Assembly: GCF_009834915.1 (NCBI RefSeq)
Contig: NZ_WVHS01000001.1
Span: 124,001-188,000, forward strand
Direction of reading: 5' to 3'
Length of the DNA stretch: 64,000 nt
From: Hufsiella ginkgonis
GTDB taxonomy: Bacteria > Bacteroidota > Bacteroidia > Sphingobacteriales > Sphingobacteriaceae
Shown here: positions 1 to 9,754 of the stretch, piece after piece
Layout: every line of letters begins with the position of its first letter
Numbering within the stretch: the stretch's first letter is position 1
Made by a program: the position numbers and the translations under genes
Notes under the pieces: generated by a model
What the model was told of the DNA's origin: nothing
The model's database searches: none
Seen by the model: the letters and a program-made list of their open reading frames with translations, nothing else

Positions 1-65
1 GAATTTTTTCATTTGAATAATCGTTTTTAACGGCAATGAAGCTTCGATAAACTTTTATCCTTTTC

Positions 66-1844
66 TCAATAGCCCGGGTTTTGTAACAATGACGGGTTAA
101 TGGTTACATCGTCTTTCGGGATGGGGAAATAATAGTAGTTGTCTTTAAAGTAGCGCGTGCGCACGTCGATCTTTTTATAGGTATAGGTGGTCCCGGTCCT
201 TGTGATCTGCATGCCGTGTACAAACTTGCCGTCTAACTGCGGACCGAGTTTCCAGCGCCTGATATCCCAGATACGGTGCTGCTCGAAAGCAAGTTCGATG
301 GCGCGCTCGTTTTGAATAATGAGACGCGCGTCGTCTTTTGCCGGACTTGCCGGAAGGCCATACATGCCGTCAGCACCCGCGTTGATGCCGGCACGGGCCC
401 GCAGCAGCTTCAGGGTATTCATTGCCTCAACCGCATTGCCCGTTTCATTGGTTGCCTCGGCATAATTCAGCAGGATCTCGGCATACCGAATTACCGGCAA
501 ACTTCTGTCCACATTGTTACCGCCCTGGACAGAAGCGTTCTCATCGCACATTTTTCGCCAGTAATAACCCGTGATGGTCGCCGTATTCGATGAGAGGGCC
601 ACAATGCCATCGCCGCTGGCAGCACCTACATACGTATCGACGGCCGAAAGCGTCTTCGTAGAATTGAGGAACAGTAAACCGCCGTTATATACCACCGTGG
701 CCGATAAACGCGGGTCGCGGTTTACATAAGGGTTCGAAGCGTCGTAGCCCAGGGGATTCGAGGCTGATTTAATGTCGGTCGCAATCGGCTTGCCGTTGAT
801 TGTCGGGAACCAGTCTACCAGTTCCTGCGTAGGATAACAATAGAAGTTGGCGCCTCCACGGGATTTCGGGTTACCATAGGTTTCCATTTGTTTACCTGTA
901 GGGAGCGGGCGCGGAAGAATAAATTCGCTATTGTTCCGGGTAATAAAGGTCTTGTAAAAACCGTAGCCCAGCCCGGTCGGGTTCCCGCCCCATTTGGTGG
1001 TATTGTCAGTCACAAGCGAGTAGATACCCATATCCATGACCGCTTTTGCTGCCAGCCGGGCTTTTTCCCAGCGGTTGTTGTCGGCGGCAGGATAGCATAG
1101 CAGCTTCTGCAGTTCGGCATCAGACGGCGCCGTGCCTCCGCCGTTATAAAGCGGGCTGGCGGCGAACAGCAGCATCCGCGATTTCAGACCCAGGCATGCG
1201 CCTTTGGTAATCCGTCCGAAATCGAGGCCATTATAGCTCAGCGGCAGTTCCCCGCTGATCGCATCGAGCTCGCTAACGATGTAGTTCACGCATTCCTCGT
1301 AAGTCGAGCGCTTTTGTACCGCTTCGGCATCCGTATCGAATACATCATCACCCAGCAGCGGGATCCCGCCGAACGACCGGACTGCGTAGAACGTGTGCAG
1401 CGCACGTATAAAGCGGGCCTCGGCTTTTACACGTTTTTTCTTTGCTGCCGAAAGCGGACTTTTGTCTACGTTCGCCAGGAAGATATTACAGTTCCTGATC
1501 ACCGAGTAAAACAGTGTCCATTCGGTTTGCTGCTGGTTAAAAAAGCCGCTGGCGAAAGTGCCCTGCGTAAAGATCTTGTCGTAGTTACCGCCGGCGGGAT
1601 AGCGTCCTTCGCCTTCGTCGGCGTTTTTAGAATAGTCCATCAGGTTGTGTGCGCTCGCGATCTGGTAATTGTACGCGATATCGGAGTAAAGCCCCGCCAG
1701 GAAATCCATGGTATTGGTACTATCCGCGAAGGTGGTCGCCGCATTGATGGTTGCCGTGGTTTTCGTATCCAGGAAACCGCCTTTTTTACAGGAAGCCGCC
1801 GCAAAAAGGATGAAAACCCAGGAGAATATATAAATTTTTTTCAT
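66..1844 (-). CDS. SusD/RagB-like glycan-binding lipoprotein (second pair of PUL 1)
   Basis: Outer-membrane surface lipoprotein expected to sit as a lid on the SusC-type porin encoded just upstream and to bind oligosaccharide. The N-terminus chosen here (ATG at 1844) gives a lipoprotein signal, MKKIYIFS...AAASCKK, with the lipobox cysteine at about residue 19. A longer frame starts at 1877, four bases after the upstream stop, but adds 11 residues before the signal. The protein is about 592 residues, normal for the family. The helical TPR-like N-terminal half and the C-terminal region ending in a typical '...LTQNPGY'-style tail (here SLLQNPGY) fit SusD, as do the conserved blocks RFIRALHTFYAVRSFGG, RYAEILLNYAEA and ERAIELAFEQHRIWDIRRW. 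It is the last gene of the tandem SusCD array. Confidence 0.95.
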   Translation of the reverse strand: MKKIYIFSWVFILFAAASCKKGGFLDTKTTATINAATTFADSTNTMDFLAGLYSDIAYNYQIASAHNLMDYSKNADEGEGRYPAGGNYDKIFTQGTFASGFFNQQQTEWTLFYSVIRNCNIFLANVDKSPLSAAKKKRVKAEARFIRALHTFYAVRSFGGIPLLGDDVFDTDAEAVQKRSTYEECVNYIVSELDAISGELPLSYNGLDFGRITKGACLGLKSRMLLFAASPLYNGGGTAPSDAELQKLLCYPAADNNRWEKARLAAKAVMDMGIYSLVTDNTTKWGGNPTGLGYGFYKTFITRNNSEFILPRPLPTGKQMETYGNPKSRGGANFYCYPTQELVDWFPTINGKPIATDIKSASNPLGYDASNPYVNRDPRLSATVVYNGGLLFLNSTKTLSAVDTYVGAASGDGIVALSSNTATITGYYWRKMCDENASVQGGNNVDRSLPVIRYAEILLNYAEATNETGNAVEAMNTLKLLRARAGINAGADGMYGLPASPAKDDARLIIQNERAIELAFEQHRIWDIRRWKLGPQLDGKFVHGMQITRTGTTYTYKKIDVRTRYFKDNYYYFPIPKDDVTINPSLLQNPGY

Positions 1845-1881
1845 TAGAATGTTTTTAATGGCACATAATGGTTTCATCGTC

Positions 1882-4800
1882 TTATTTGATTGATACGTTT
1901 AGTCCTACATTATAAATGGCCTGGTTCGGGTAACTCAATGATCCGCCGGGATCACCGCTTTGGCGAACCACCTCAGGATCTACGCCGTACCGGTCGAACG
2001 TTTTAGACCAGGTATACAGGTTATAGCCGCTCACGTAGGCCCTCACGCCTTTTATCCCGGCTTTGCTCACCCAGCGCTCCGGAAGTTTATATCCCAACTC
2101 GATCGATTTAAGCCGCAGGAAGTTCCCGCTGATAGCCCAAAAGCTTGAGTTGCTGGCCGTGGTCATATAGGTTCCGTGGAAATTGCTCACAAGCGAAGGG
2201 AAACGCGCGGTCGAAGCTGTTTCAGGTGTCCAGCGATCCATGTGGATAGGCAACATATTCCCCTTGAACGGAACAGAATAATTGTAGTTGATCTGCACAT
2301 CGTAATTGAGCGACGATTGCAGCATGAAGTTGAAAGAAAAATTCTTATAGCTCAGGCCGGTGGTTAGGCCGATGGTGGTAGTGGGCAGGTTCGAATGTCC
2401 TACAAAGGCACGGTCATCGTCGGAGATCACGCCGTCACCGTTCAGGTCGCGGTATTTCAGGAAACCCGGAAGCGTTGTGCCGGGGCCCCAGGCCGCGGTG
2501 GTTGAACCGATGTACTTAGGCACGGATGGGTCTTTCGCTTCCGCTTCGGTGTAATATCCGTCCCACACAAAACCGAGCACCTCTCCTACCGACTGACCGG
2601 TTTGGCGCTGGTATTCATATTTCGGGTTTACCTCATCCCGCTCAACGATGGTATTGTGTGCATAGGAGTAGTTCCCCCTCAGGTTGAAAGACAAGTCTTT
2701 ACCTATACTTCCGTTGTATTGCAGCTCCAGCTCATGGCCTTTATTTGACACTTTACCCAGGTTAAGCGGCGGCAGGTCGGCATTCTTGATCCCGAAATAA
2801 CTGGGAACGGTATTTCGCGAAGAAAGGATGTCGTACCGGAAATTGTCGAAGAAATTGATAGAGCCCGACAAGCGGTTCGCAAACAGTCCGAATTCCAGGG
2901 CTACATCAACTTTCCGCTCTTTTTCCCAGGTAACCTGGTTATTCGCCAGGGAGCCGGGAGCTACAGAAGTGGCATTGGTGTGGGTATCGCCGAAGGAGTA
3001 AGTACCACCTGCCTTGTACACTTCTTCATAGGAGTTTTTATATCCTGCCAGGTCATCGCTGCCGGTAATCCCCCAGGCGCCGCGAATCTTCAGCAAGCTG
3101 AGCACAGGAACGTTCTTCTTGATGAATGGCTCTTCTGAGATCACCCAACCTGCCGAGGCGGATGGGAAGAACCCGTATCGCCTGTTTGCGGCAAATTTAT
3201 CCGAACCGTTATACGCCCCGTTAAATTCGGCGAGGTACCTGGTTTTGAAGTTATAGCTTACTCGTCCCGCGAGGCCCCGGGAGTTCACCGGGATATAATT
3301 TGCTTCGATGAGGGAATTGCTGACACTTTTGGAATATTGGTTGGCAACGATGGTCGAGCTAACGTTGTGGCTTTTAGCGAACGTACGCTGGTAGTTGAGA
3401 CTAGCCTGCACACCCGTTTGCCTCCTCGGCGCGCCCGACGAATAACCCAGCGAATAGGGTTCGATACGTGCGGCGTTCACGCCTGCGGTCGTTTTTAATG
3501 TGTAAGTATTTGCCGCCGGGTCGTAATAATAACTCGGGAAATAGGAAGAGCTCAGCGACCTGTTGGATGTCGTTTGGTTGGCAATCGATCCGGTGAATTT
3601 AAGCAGGAGTCCCGGGGTGACGAAGTCTAGTTTTTGAATTCCCGAAACGTTCAGGTTGATGAGATTTTGCCTGGCACGGCTATACCCGCCATATTTGATG
3701 CGGCCTACTATATTGTTAGCGACCGACGGTTTCAGCGGATTTGTCGAGCCCAGGCTGCCATCCGGGTTGTAAACCGGGTATACGAATGGCGTTAGCGCTT
3801 CATAGCTGTAAATCTCACCAAAAGGGCCGCTGCCTACCTGCGGCTGGTTGGTTACCGTGTTGTTACCGGAGAGGTCCAGTTTGAAGCTCAGCGACTTATT
3901 GGCTTTGATGTCGAGGTTCGAACGGAAGTTATAGCGATCGAACCGGTAGTTGTTATCCACATCGTCAGACTTGAACTCGCGGAGCAGGCCACTTTGCGTT
4001 TCGTAACCGAGCGAAACGAAATAAGTAACACTTTCGGTACCGCCGGATAAGTCAAGATTGCTTTTTGACACTGGTGCGGTTTTTTTGTACAGCATATCGT
4101 ACCAGTCGATGTTCGGGTGCCCGTAAGGGTCGCTACCATCGCGGAATTTCTGAATATCGGCGTCGGTAAATTCAGGTACATAGGTACCGCCCGAGATAAA
4201 CATGTCATTTTTTAAGGCCTCGTTCCGCAGGATAGCGGCATCGGCCGAACCCAGAACTTCCGGTATGTTCGTGGGTGTTTGCTGGCCATATTCCGTGCGG
4301 AAATTGATCCTTGGAGCGCCCGCTTTACCGCGGCGGGTGGTCACGAGAATTACGCCGTTTGCACCTTTGATCCCGTACAAGGCAGTGGTCGAGGCATCTT
4401 TAAGCACACTGAGGCTTTCCACTTCGTTCGGATCGATGTTGCGGAAATCGTCGTAGCTGAACTCGATATCGTCAACCAGGATGAGCGGACGGACGTTTGC
4501 GTTCGCATTAAACGTACTTACACCGCGAATGAGAAAATCGGCGGCATCGCCACCGGGCCTTCCGCCGCGTTGCTGAGAGAAGAAGCCTGGAAGCTTGCCC
4601 GTGAGCGCGTTCTGAAGACTGGCTGACGGAGTGGCCTGGATCTCTTCCCGGCTTACCGTACTGACTGAGCCCGTTACACTGATTTTGCGCTGTGTTCCAA
4701 AGCCAACTACCACCACTTCGTCCAGGTGCTTCGAATCTTCTTCTATCAGGACGTCGACATTCGTGAGGTTCACTACCGAAACCTCTTTTGTGGCATATCC

Positions 4801-5031
4801 CATTAACCTAACGACCAGCGTATTCGATTTTCCGCTGAGCGTTATCCTGAATTTACCGGTACCGTCTGTACTCACGCCGTTCGTTGTCCCCTTTTCCATT
4901 ATCGTGACGCCGGGAAGTGTGCCAGCTGCGTCACTAACCGTCCCTGTTACTACTTTGCTTTGAGCCATGGCAGCACCCGAACAGAGTAGCAGTACCGCCA
5001 GGATCAATACGTATATATTTTTCATATTCAT
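1882..5031 (-). CDS. SusC/RagA-like TonB-dependent outer-membrane transporter (second pair of PUL 1)
   Basis: TonB-dependent receptor of the SusC class that imports oligosaccharides across the outer membrane, powered by TonB-ExbBD. It has a cleavable signal peptide (MNMKNIYVLILAVLLLCSGAAMAQ), a carboxypeptidase-regulatory-like (CarboxypepD_reg) domain at about residues 25-105, a TonB-box-like DEVVVVGFGTQ around 105-115, a plug domain at about 115-235 with the hallmark VLKDASTTALYGIKGANGV, and a C-terminal beta barrel to residue 1049. The length is typical. It starts 14 bases after the SusD-like gene of the first pair and is followed within four bases by another possible SusD start, so all four genes look co-transcribed. 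Confidence 0.96.
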   Translation of the reverse strand: MNMKNIYVLILAVLLLCSGAAMAQSKVVTGTVSDAAGTLPGVTIMEKGTTNGVSTDGTGKFRITLSGKSNTLVVRLMGYATKEVSVVNLTNVDVLIEEDSKHLDEVVVVGFGTQRKISVTGSVSTVSREEIQATPSASLQNALTGKLPGFFSQQRGGRPGGDAADFLIRGVSTFNANANVRPLILVDDIEFSYDDFRNIDPNEVESLSVLKDASTTALYGIKGANGVILVTTRRGKAGAPRINFRTEYGQQTPTNIPEVLGSADAAILRNEALKNDMFISGGTYVPEFTDADIQKFRDGSDPYGHPNIDWYDMLYKKTAPVSKSNLDLSGGTESVTYFVSLGYETQSGLLREFKSDDVDNNYRFDRYNFRSNLDIKANKSLSFKLDLSGNNTVTNQPQVGSGPFGEIYSYEALTPFVYPVYNPDGSLGSTNPLKPSVANNIVGRIKYGGYSRARQNLINLNVSGIQKLDFVTPGLLLKFTGSIANQTTSNRSLSSSYFPSYYYDPAANTYTLKTTAGVNAARIEPYSLGYSSGAPRRQTGVQASLNYQRTFAKSHNVSSTIVANQYSKSVSNSLIEANYIPVNSRGLAGRVSYNFKTRYLAEFNGAYNGSDKFAANRRYGFFPSASAGWVISEEPFIKKNVPVLSLLKIRGAWGITGSDDLAGYKNSYEEVYKAGGTYSFGDTHTNATSVAPGSLANNQVTWEKERKVDVALEFGLFANRLSGSINFFDNFRYDILSSRNTVPSYFGIKNADLPPLNLGKVSNKGHELELQYNGSIGKDLSFNLRGNYSYAHNTIVERDEVNPKYEYQRQTGQSVGEVLGFVWDGYYTEAEAKDPSVPKYIGSTTAAWGPGTTLPGFLKYRDLNGDGVISDDDRAFVGHSNLPTTTIGLTTGLSYKNFSFNFMLQSSLNYDVQINYNYSVPFKGNMLPIHMDRWTPETASTARFPSLVSNFHGTYMTTASNSSFWAISGNFLRLKSIELGYKLPERWVSKAGIKGVRAYVSGYNLYTWSKTFDRYGVDPEVVRQSGDPGGSLSYPNQAIYNVGLNVSIK

Positions 5032-5045
5032 CTGTTTTTATTCGT

Positions 5046-6701
5046 TTACCATCCTGGATTTTGAGTTAACGCCGGGTTCGCCTGCAGTTCCGGGAATGCG
5101 AACGGATAGAGGTACATCCTTGGCGCGATGAACACGATCGGCTCTACGCTGACGACCTGGTAGGTGAATATACCGGGCGCGGTCATGGTAATTTTCATAC
5201 CGTGTAGGATCTTATTAAAATCGGTCGCCGCGGTTTTCCACCGCCGGACGTCCCAGAAGCGTTGCTCCTCGAAAGCCATCTCTATACGGCGCTCGAGGCG
5301 GATCGCATCACGCATTTCGGCCTGGGTCATGTTGGCTTTCAGTCCGTACAGCGAACCGGCTCCTGCAGTGATACCGGCCCGTTTCCGGATATTTGTAAGC
5401 TGCGTATAGGCAATCGTCCGGTTTGCAAGCACGTCGCCTGACTCATTGATCGCCTCGGCATAGTTAAGCAACATCTCCGCATACCGGAAAATACTGAAGT
5501 TGTGATCAACCAACCCGTAATTGCTCGCGGTCGAAAGATCTGGAAGGAATTTGCGGAGGTAATACCCGGTCTTCGTTTGGGTCACCGCAGTATTCGGCTT
5601 ATCGGATCCTCCCTCGTAGGTTTGCACCGCCCGGCCCAGCCATTGAGCGCCGTTGTAAAAGATCGTGGCATTGAACCGCGGATCACGGTTCGCGTAGGGT
5701 GTTGCTGCATTATATCCGGAACCGGCCGCATTGATCGCCTGGCCGTTATTCATCGGGAAGGCATCGACGAGTTCCTGCGTGGGGCTGGTGGTCCCGGTAC
5801 TGGCGTACAGGTCAGTGGTATACCCTATCGGTGCATTCGCACGCTCCAGGTTCGAGTTTTTGGCCTGCTGAAAGCCGAGGATCACCTCTTTATCCGCGCG
5901 GTTAACGAACGCGGCGACGAAACTGGAGTTCAGAGCGTAGTAATTCAGGTCGATCACCGCTTTGGCGGCAGCGGCGGCGGCCGTCCACTTCGCAGGATCG
6001 TTGCCTGGGTTGTTCAGCGGGCTTGCCGCGTATAACAGAACCCTGGATTTGAGGGCAAGTGCAGCGCCTTGTGTAGCTCTTCCGCTTTGCGTAACCGGCT
6101 CCTTCTGAAGTAAAGGGCTGACGGCGTCGCACTCGGTTACAATGTACTGAACCACCTGGTCGTACGTATTCCTTGGCAAAGCCGCATTATCATCGGGTGT
6201 CAGCACCTTGTCGCCGATCAGCGGAACGCCACCGTAGCGCTTCGCCAGCTCGAAATAAAACATTGCCCGCAGAAAACGTGCTTCGGCTTTCCAGTACTGT
6301 TTGGTAGTAGTCAGCACAGGAACGATGTCTATTTTCGACAGGAAAAGGTTAGCCCGGTAAATGCCGCCATAGTTGGTCGCGTACGCTTCATCGGCGGTTT
6401 GAGTGGAGCTTTGCGTACCTTTTGAGAGCAGGTTGATGTTATTGGACACCAGGTCTGATGCAACGGCATCGTCGGTAGCCGCATCGAGGAAAGCGTTCCC
6501 TACGCGGTTGAATCCCTTCGGCAGGAAAGTATAGATATTGGTGAGCGCCTGTTCGGCGTACACCCCGTTGATGTCGGTCTTGTCGTAGATCACGTCTTCG
6601 GTCCGCTGTTCGAGCGGGATATCTTCGTTTTTAGTACAGGCTTGCAGGAAAGCGAAAGCGAGCACGGCTATTAAGCTTGTATATGTTCGTTTATTGAGCA
6701 T
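5046..6701 (-). CDS. SusD/RagB-like glycan-binding lipoprotein (first pair of PUL 1)
   Basis: Surface lipoprotein partner of the SusC-type gene that ends at 6712. I place the start at ATG 6701, 10 bases after the upstream stop, which gives MLNKRTYTSLIAVLAFAFLQACTK with the lipobox cysteine at about residue 22. The open frame extends back to 6788 but only by running inside the upstream gene. It is about 551 residues. SusD landmarks are visible: ARFLRAMFYFELAKRYGGVPL, RYAEMLLNYAEA, ERRIEMAFEEQRFWDVRRW and the C-terminal NPALTQNPGW. The two SusD proteins of this locus are clearly different in sequence, so they probably bind different oligosaccharides or different parts of one glycan. Confidence 0.95.
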   Translation of the reverse strand: MLNKRTYTSLIAVLAFAFLQACTKNEDIPLEQRTEDVIYDKTDINGVYAEQALTNIYTFLPKGFNRVGNAFLDAATDDAVASDLVSNNINLLSKGTQSSTQTADEAYATNYGGIYRANLFLSKIDIVPVLTTTKQYWKAEARFLRAMFYFELAKRYGGVPLIGDKVLTPDDNAALPRNTYDQVVQYIVTECDAVSPLLQKEPVTQSGRATQGAALALKSRVLLYAASPLNNPGNDPAKWTAAAAAAKAVIDLNYYALNSSFVAAFVNRADKEVILGFQQAKNSNLERANAPIGYTTDLYASTGTTSPTQELVDAFPMNNGQAINAAGSGYNAATPYANRDPRFNATIFYNGAQWLGRAVQTYEGGSDKPNTAVTQTKTGYYLRKFLPDLSTASNYGLVDHNFSIFRYAEMLLNYAEAINESGDVLANRTIAYTQLTNIRKRAGITAGAGSLYGLKANMTQAEMRDAIRLERRIEMAFEEQRFWDVRRWKTAATDFNKILHGMKITMTAPGIFTYQVVSVEPIVFIAPRMYLYPFAFPELQANPALTQNPGW

Positions 6702-6711
6702 GTTCGTCACA

Positions 6712-9534
6712 TTAAAGTTTAACCGATAAGCCTCCATTAATGATCCGCTGGATCGGGTAAAGGCTGGTGTAGTTTTCGGGGTCGGCATCTTTGTATTTCG
6801 AGAAGGTGGCCAGGTTTTGCCCGTTCACGAAAATCCGCAGTCCCTTGATCACGGACGAAGGCAGGTATTTGCCGTTCACCGTAAAGCCGATCTCCGCGTT
6901 GCGAAGGCGCACGTAATCACCGTTTCGCACATACAATGAAGAGGTCAGGAAGTTATTCGGGTTTGACGCGATAGTGACGCGCGGCAGGGTTGCCGTTGCA
7001 GCGGTTGCAGGTGTCCAGCGGTTGAGCGCGCGCTCGTAAGCATTCATTTTGCCGTTCGAGCCGAAAGCGAACTGGTAGTCGCCCGTGGTCAGAATATCAC
7101 GGTTTTTCACGCCCTGGAACAGGATGCTGACGTCGATACCCTTAAACCTGATGCCGGCCGAAGCCCCGTAAAACATCAGTGCCTTGTCATTGCCGATCAC
7201 TTTTTGGTCGCTGGCGTTGATCACGCCATCCGAGTTCAGGTCCATGTATTTCACATCGCCGGCTACGGGCGTGTAACCTTCGATAGCCGCAGCGCCGAGG
7301 TTCCCGCTGCTGAAGAAACCCTCGGCTACATATCCCCTTATCTGGTTCACCGGGCTGCCGGTACGCTGCATCCAGGAATAAGCCTGCTGCGCTTCGTCGT
7401 TAAAGAGGATCTTGCTGCTTACAGTAGACAAATTCGCGGAGATGTTATAGGTCAATGGGCCTGCGTGGTCACTCCAGCCGGTATTGAGCTCGATGCCCGA
7501 ATAGCGATTTTTGCCCAGGTTCTCTACCGGGTAGGTATTTCCGAACACCGCCGAATTATCGCCCCTCACCTGCAGCAGGTCAAACTGTTTGTTGTTATAA
7601 TAATCGATGTTCAGCCATCCGCGCTGACGGGCAAACCCGAGGTCGAGGCCGAGGTTCAGTTTATCGGCTTTCTCCACCGTACGGTTTGGGTTGGCAACCG
7701 CTCCCGGGGCGATACCACCGACGCTGGTGGCACTACCGCCGAAGTAATAGGTACCACCCCCGGCATAGGTTTGGCGGTAAGAATAATACCCGGGATTGGC
7801 ATTGCCTACCCTGCCATACGATGCACGTAACTTCAGCTCGCTGAACAGCCTGCTGTCTTTCAGGAAGCTTTCGTTATGAAGAAGCCAGCTGAAACCGGCG
7901 GCGGGATAGAAGTCGAACCGGTTATCGGGGCCGAACCGGTTATTGCCGCTGTAGGCGCCCGCAAGCTCGAATACAAAGCGACGATCGTAGCTGTAATTCA
8001 CGCGCGCCGCCAGCGTTTTATAAACCTGGTTCAAATCGCTGTTCGATTGACCATTATCGTAACTGGCCAGTACCAGCGCCGAAAGACCGTTGTTATTCCA
8101 CGTACGGTCTACGCCGGTTGATAGTTCGAAATACGCCTGCTGGAACCGCGCCACTACAGCATCTGTATTGGGTTGTTCGGATTTAGTGCTCACGCGCAGG
8201 TACCTGGTCGTGTCGCTGGCCACAGGATAATTGAAGGCGTCGTATCCCCTCGACCGGTCGATTGCATGTTCATACGATGGGCTGTAAGAAAGTAAGCCTT
8301 TGATCCAGGAGCCCCTGATGATCCCATCGGCCTTCTGCTTCAATCCCACATCCACCGAAGCGGCCTGCAAGTTGTTCTTCAGGTAACCGCTGGAGGTCGC
8401 GTCGGCGTAAGGATTCGTCGGATATACCCTGGAGCCAGCCAGCGAGCCCTGTACATTGGTAACCGGCGTTGCGTTATTCGGCGTCACCAGTATATTATTC
8501 ATTATCGGGGCATAACCTACCCCTGGCTGAACATAGTCCTGCATATTGCCTAACAGGTTGGCAAACAACGACATGTTCTTGTCCACATTGAACTCGATAT
8601 TCGAGCGGAATACATAGCGGTTGTAGTTGATATTGGTACCGTAGGCGAACGCGGGGCTTTCCTTAAAAAGTCCCTGCTGATTCTGGTAATCAAGCGACAG
8701 GAAATACTTCACGTTCGAGTAGTTGCCGCCCGCGTTGACGGTATAGCGCTGTAACGGCGCGTTGTCGCGCATCGCCGCATGCTGCCAGTCTACGTTGGGA
8801 AACATATACGGGTCCGTACCGTTCTGGTAGCCGCTGAGCTGCGCCGGCGTGTATACCGGTGCTAAGCCAGAGTTGGCCAGCGCCTCGTTGTAAAGGCTGG
8901 CGAAATCGTACGATGAAAGTGACTTTCGCATCCCAATGGCCGACTGTAAGCCTGCCTGCCCGGTCACCGAGATCGTTGATCCTTGGGCGGTTCCTTTGGC
9001 CCGGGTAGTGATCATGAGCACACCGTCCATCGCACGGTTACCGAGCATGACCGATGAAAGCCCGTCTTTCAGCAGGGACACCGATTCGATCTGCTCAGGA
9101 TTTACATTCAGTACGTCCAACAACGCCTGGTCGCCATTGGTGAGGTTGTAGCGGGGAATACCGTCAATAACCACCAGTGGATTTCGTCCGCGCAGGCTGA
9201 GCACCGGGTTGTCGAAACGTGGTGCGCCGTTCGTTTGGCTGCTGTACAACCCGGCCAGCCTGCCGGTAAAGGCGTTGGCCAGGAGGCTCACCGGTGCGCT
9301 TTCCAGCGTTTTACCGTCCAGGTACCCGATGGCGCCCACTACGCGGTCGCGCGGCTGCTGCGAATAAAGGACGGGAACCGTGGGTTTGATCGTGGCGGTA
9401 TCTTTTGCCGGCGACGAGGCGCGCGTACTATCCTGGAAAAAAGCCGCCCGGGAATTGCCGGCCAGCAAAACCCCGGAAGCCAAAAGACAGGAATAAATGG
9501 TTTTTTTGGAGCGAAAAAGCAGTTTTTTTCTCAT
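6712..9534 (-). CDS. SusC-like TonB-dependent transporter lacking the N-terminal regulatory-like domain (first pair of PUL 1)
   Basis: SusC-class outer-membrane transporter of 940 residues, about 100 shorter than the other two in this window. After a charged N-terminus and signal-like segment (KKTIYSCLLASGVLLAGNSRA) comes a short linker of about 45 residues, then directly the plug domain, with VLNVNPEQIESVSLLKDGLSSVMLG and GVLMITTRAKG. The CarboxypepD_reg domain and the usual DEVVVVGYG segment are absent. The barrel is complete and ends in GGLSVKL. The ATG at 9534 is supported by an AAGGAG Shine-Dalgarno sequence six bases upstream, unusual for this phylum. It is the first gene after a terminator, so it probably opens the SusCDCD transcription unit. 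Confidence 0.93.
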   Translation of the reverse strand: MRKKLLFRSKKTIYSCLLASGVLLAGNSRAAFFQDSTRASSPAKDTATIKPTVPVLYSQQPRDRVVGAIGYLDGKTLESAPVSLLANAFTGRLAGLYSSQTNGAPRFDNPVLSLRGRNPLVVIDGIPRYNLTNGDQALLDVLNVNPEQIESVSLLKDGLSSVMLGNRAMDGVLMITTRAKGTAQGSTISVTGQAGLQSAIGMRKSLSSYDFASLYNEALANSGLAPVYTPAQLSGYQNGTDPYMFPNVDWQHAAMRDNAPLQRYTVNAGGNYSNVKYFLSLDYQNQQGLFKESPAFAYGTNINYNRYVFRSNIEFNVDKNMSLFANLLGNMQDYVQPGVGYAPIMNNILVTPNNATPVTNVQGSLAGSRVYPTNPYADATSSGYLKNNLQAASVDVGLKQKADGIIRGSWIKGLLSYSPSYEHAIDRSRGYDAFNYPVASDTTRYLRVSTKSEQPNTDAVVARFQQAYFELSTGVDRTWNNNGLSALVLASYDNGQSNSDLNQVYKTLAARVNYSYDRRFVFELAGAYSGNNRFGPDNRFDFYPAAGFSWLLHNESFLKDSRLFSELKLRASYGRVGNANPGYYSYRQTYAGGGTYYFGGSATSVGGIAPGAVANPNRTVEKADKLNLGLDLGFARQRGWLNIDYYNNKQFDLLQVRGDNSAVFGNTYPVENLGKNRYSGIELNTGWSDHAGPLTYNISANLSTVSSKILFNDEAQQAYSWMQRTGSPVNQIRGYVAEGFFSSGNLGAAAIEGYTPVAGDVKYMDLNSDGVINASDQKVIGNDKALMFYGASAGIRFKGIDVSILFQGVKNRDILTTGDYQFAFGSNGKMNAYERALNRWTPATAATATLPRVTIASNPNNFLTSSLYVRNGDYVRLRNAEIGFTVNGKYLPSSVIKGLRIFVNGQNLATFSKYKDADPENYTSLYPIQRIINGGLSVKL

Positions 9535-9540
9535 ACAGAT

Positions 9541-9546
9541 CTCCTT
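9541..9546 (-). promoter_or_regulatory. Strong Shine-Dalgarno sequence of the PUL 1 SusC gene
   Basis: On the minus strand AAGGAG lies six bases before the ATG at 9534. Most genes in this window have no such motif, so this one both fixes the start and suggests efficient translation of the first SusC. Confidence 0.7.
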
Positions 9547-9691
9547 AATGGATCGCGTTGCTAAGAATTATAAATGTGTGTGTTAGGGGGTATTGTGTTA
9601 TGTATACAGGTAGAGGTAAAATAAGGCCGCCATCTACTAACTGCGTCCATAAAATATTTACGCGGAGACGCCGGGAATGCCCTTATAAACT

Positions 9692-9718
9692 AAAAAAAGG
9701 CAGCTTTAACGCTGCCTT
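9692..9718 (-). terminator. Rho-independent terminator between the PUL 1 enzymes and the SusCDCD genes
   Basis: Read on the minus strand, AAGGCAGC and GCTGCCTT form an 8-bp stem around a 6-nt loop, followed by a run of seven T. It lies 37 bases after the stop of the sulfatase gene at 9755 and about 160 bases before the SusC start. Enzyme and transporter genes are therefore likely separate, or only partly coupled, transcription units. Confidence 0.85.
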
Positions 9719-9754
9719 AAGAAAAGTGTAATACTAACTTAACATACCGGGGCC

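Noticed and set aside
6702-6788. N-terminal extension of the first PUL 1 SusD protein
   Set aside because: It lies inside the upstream SusC gene and would destroy the lipoprotein signal.
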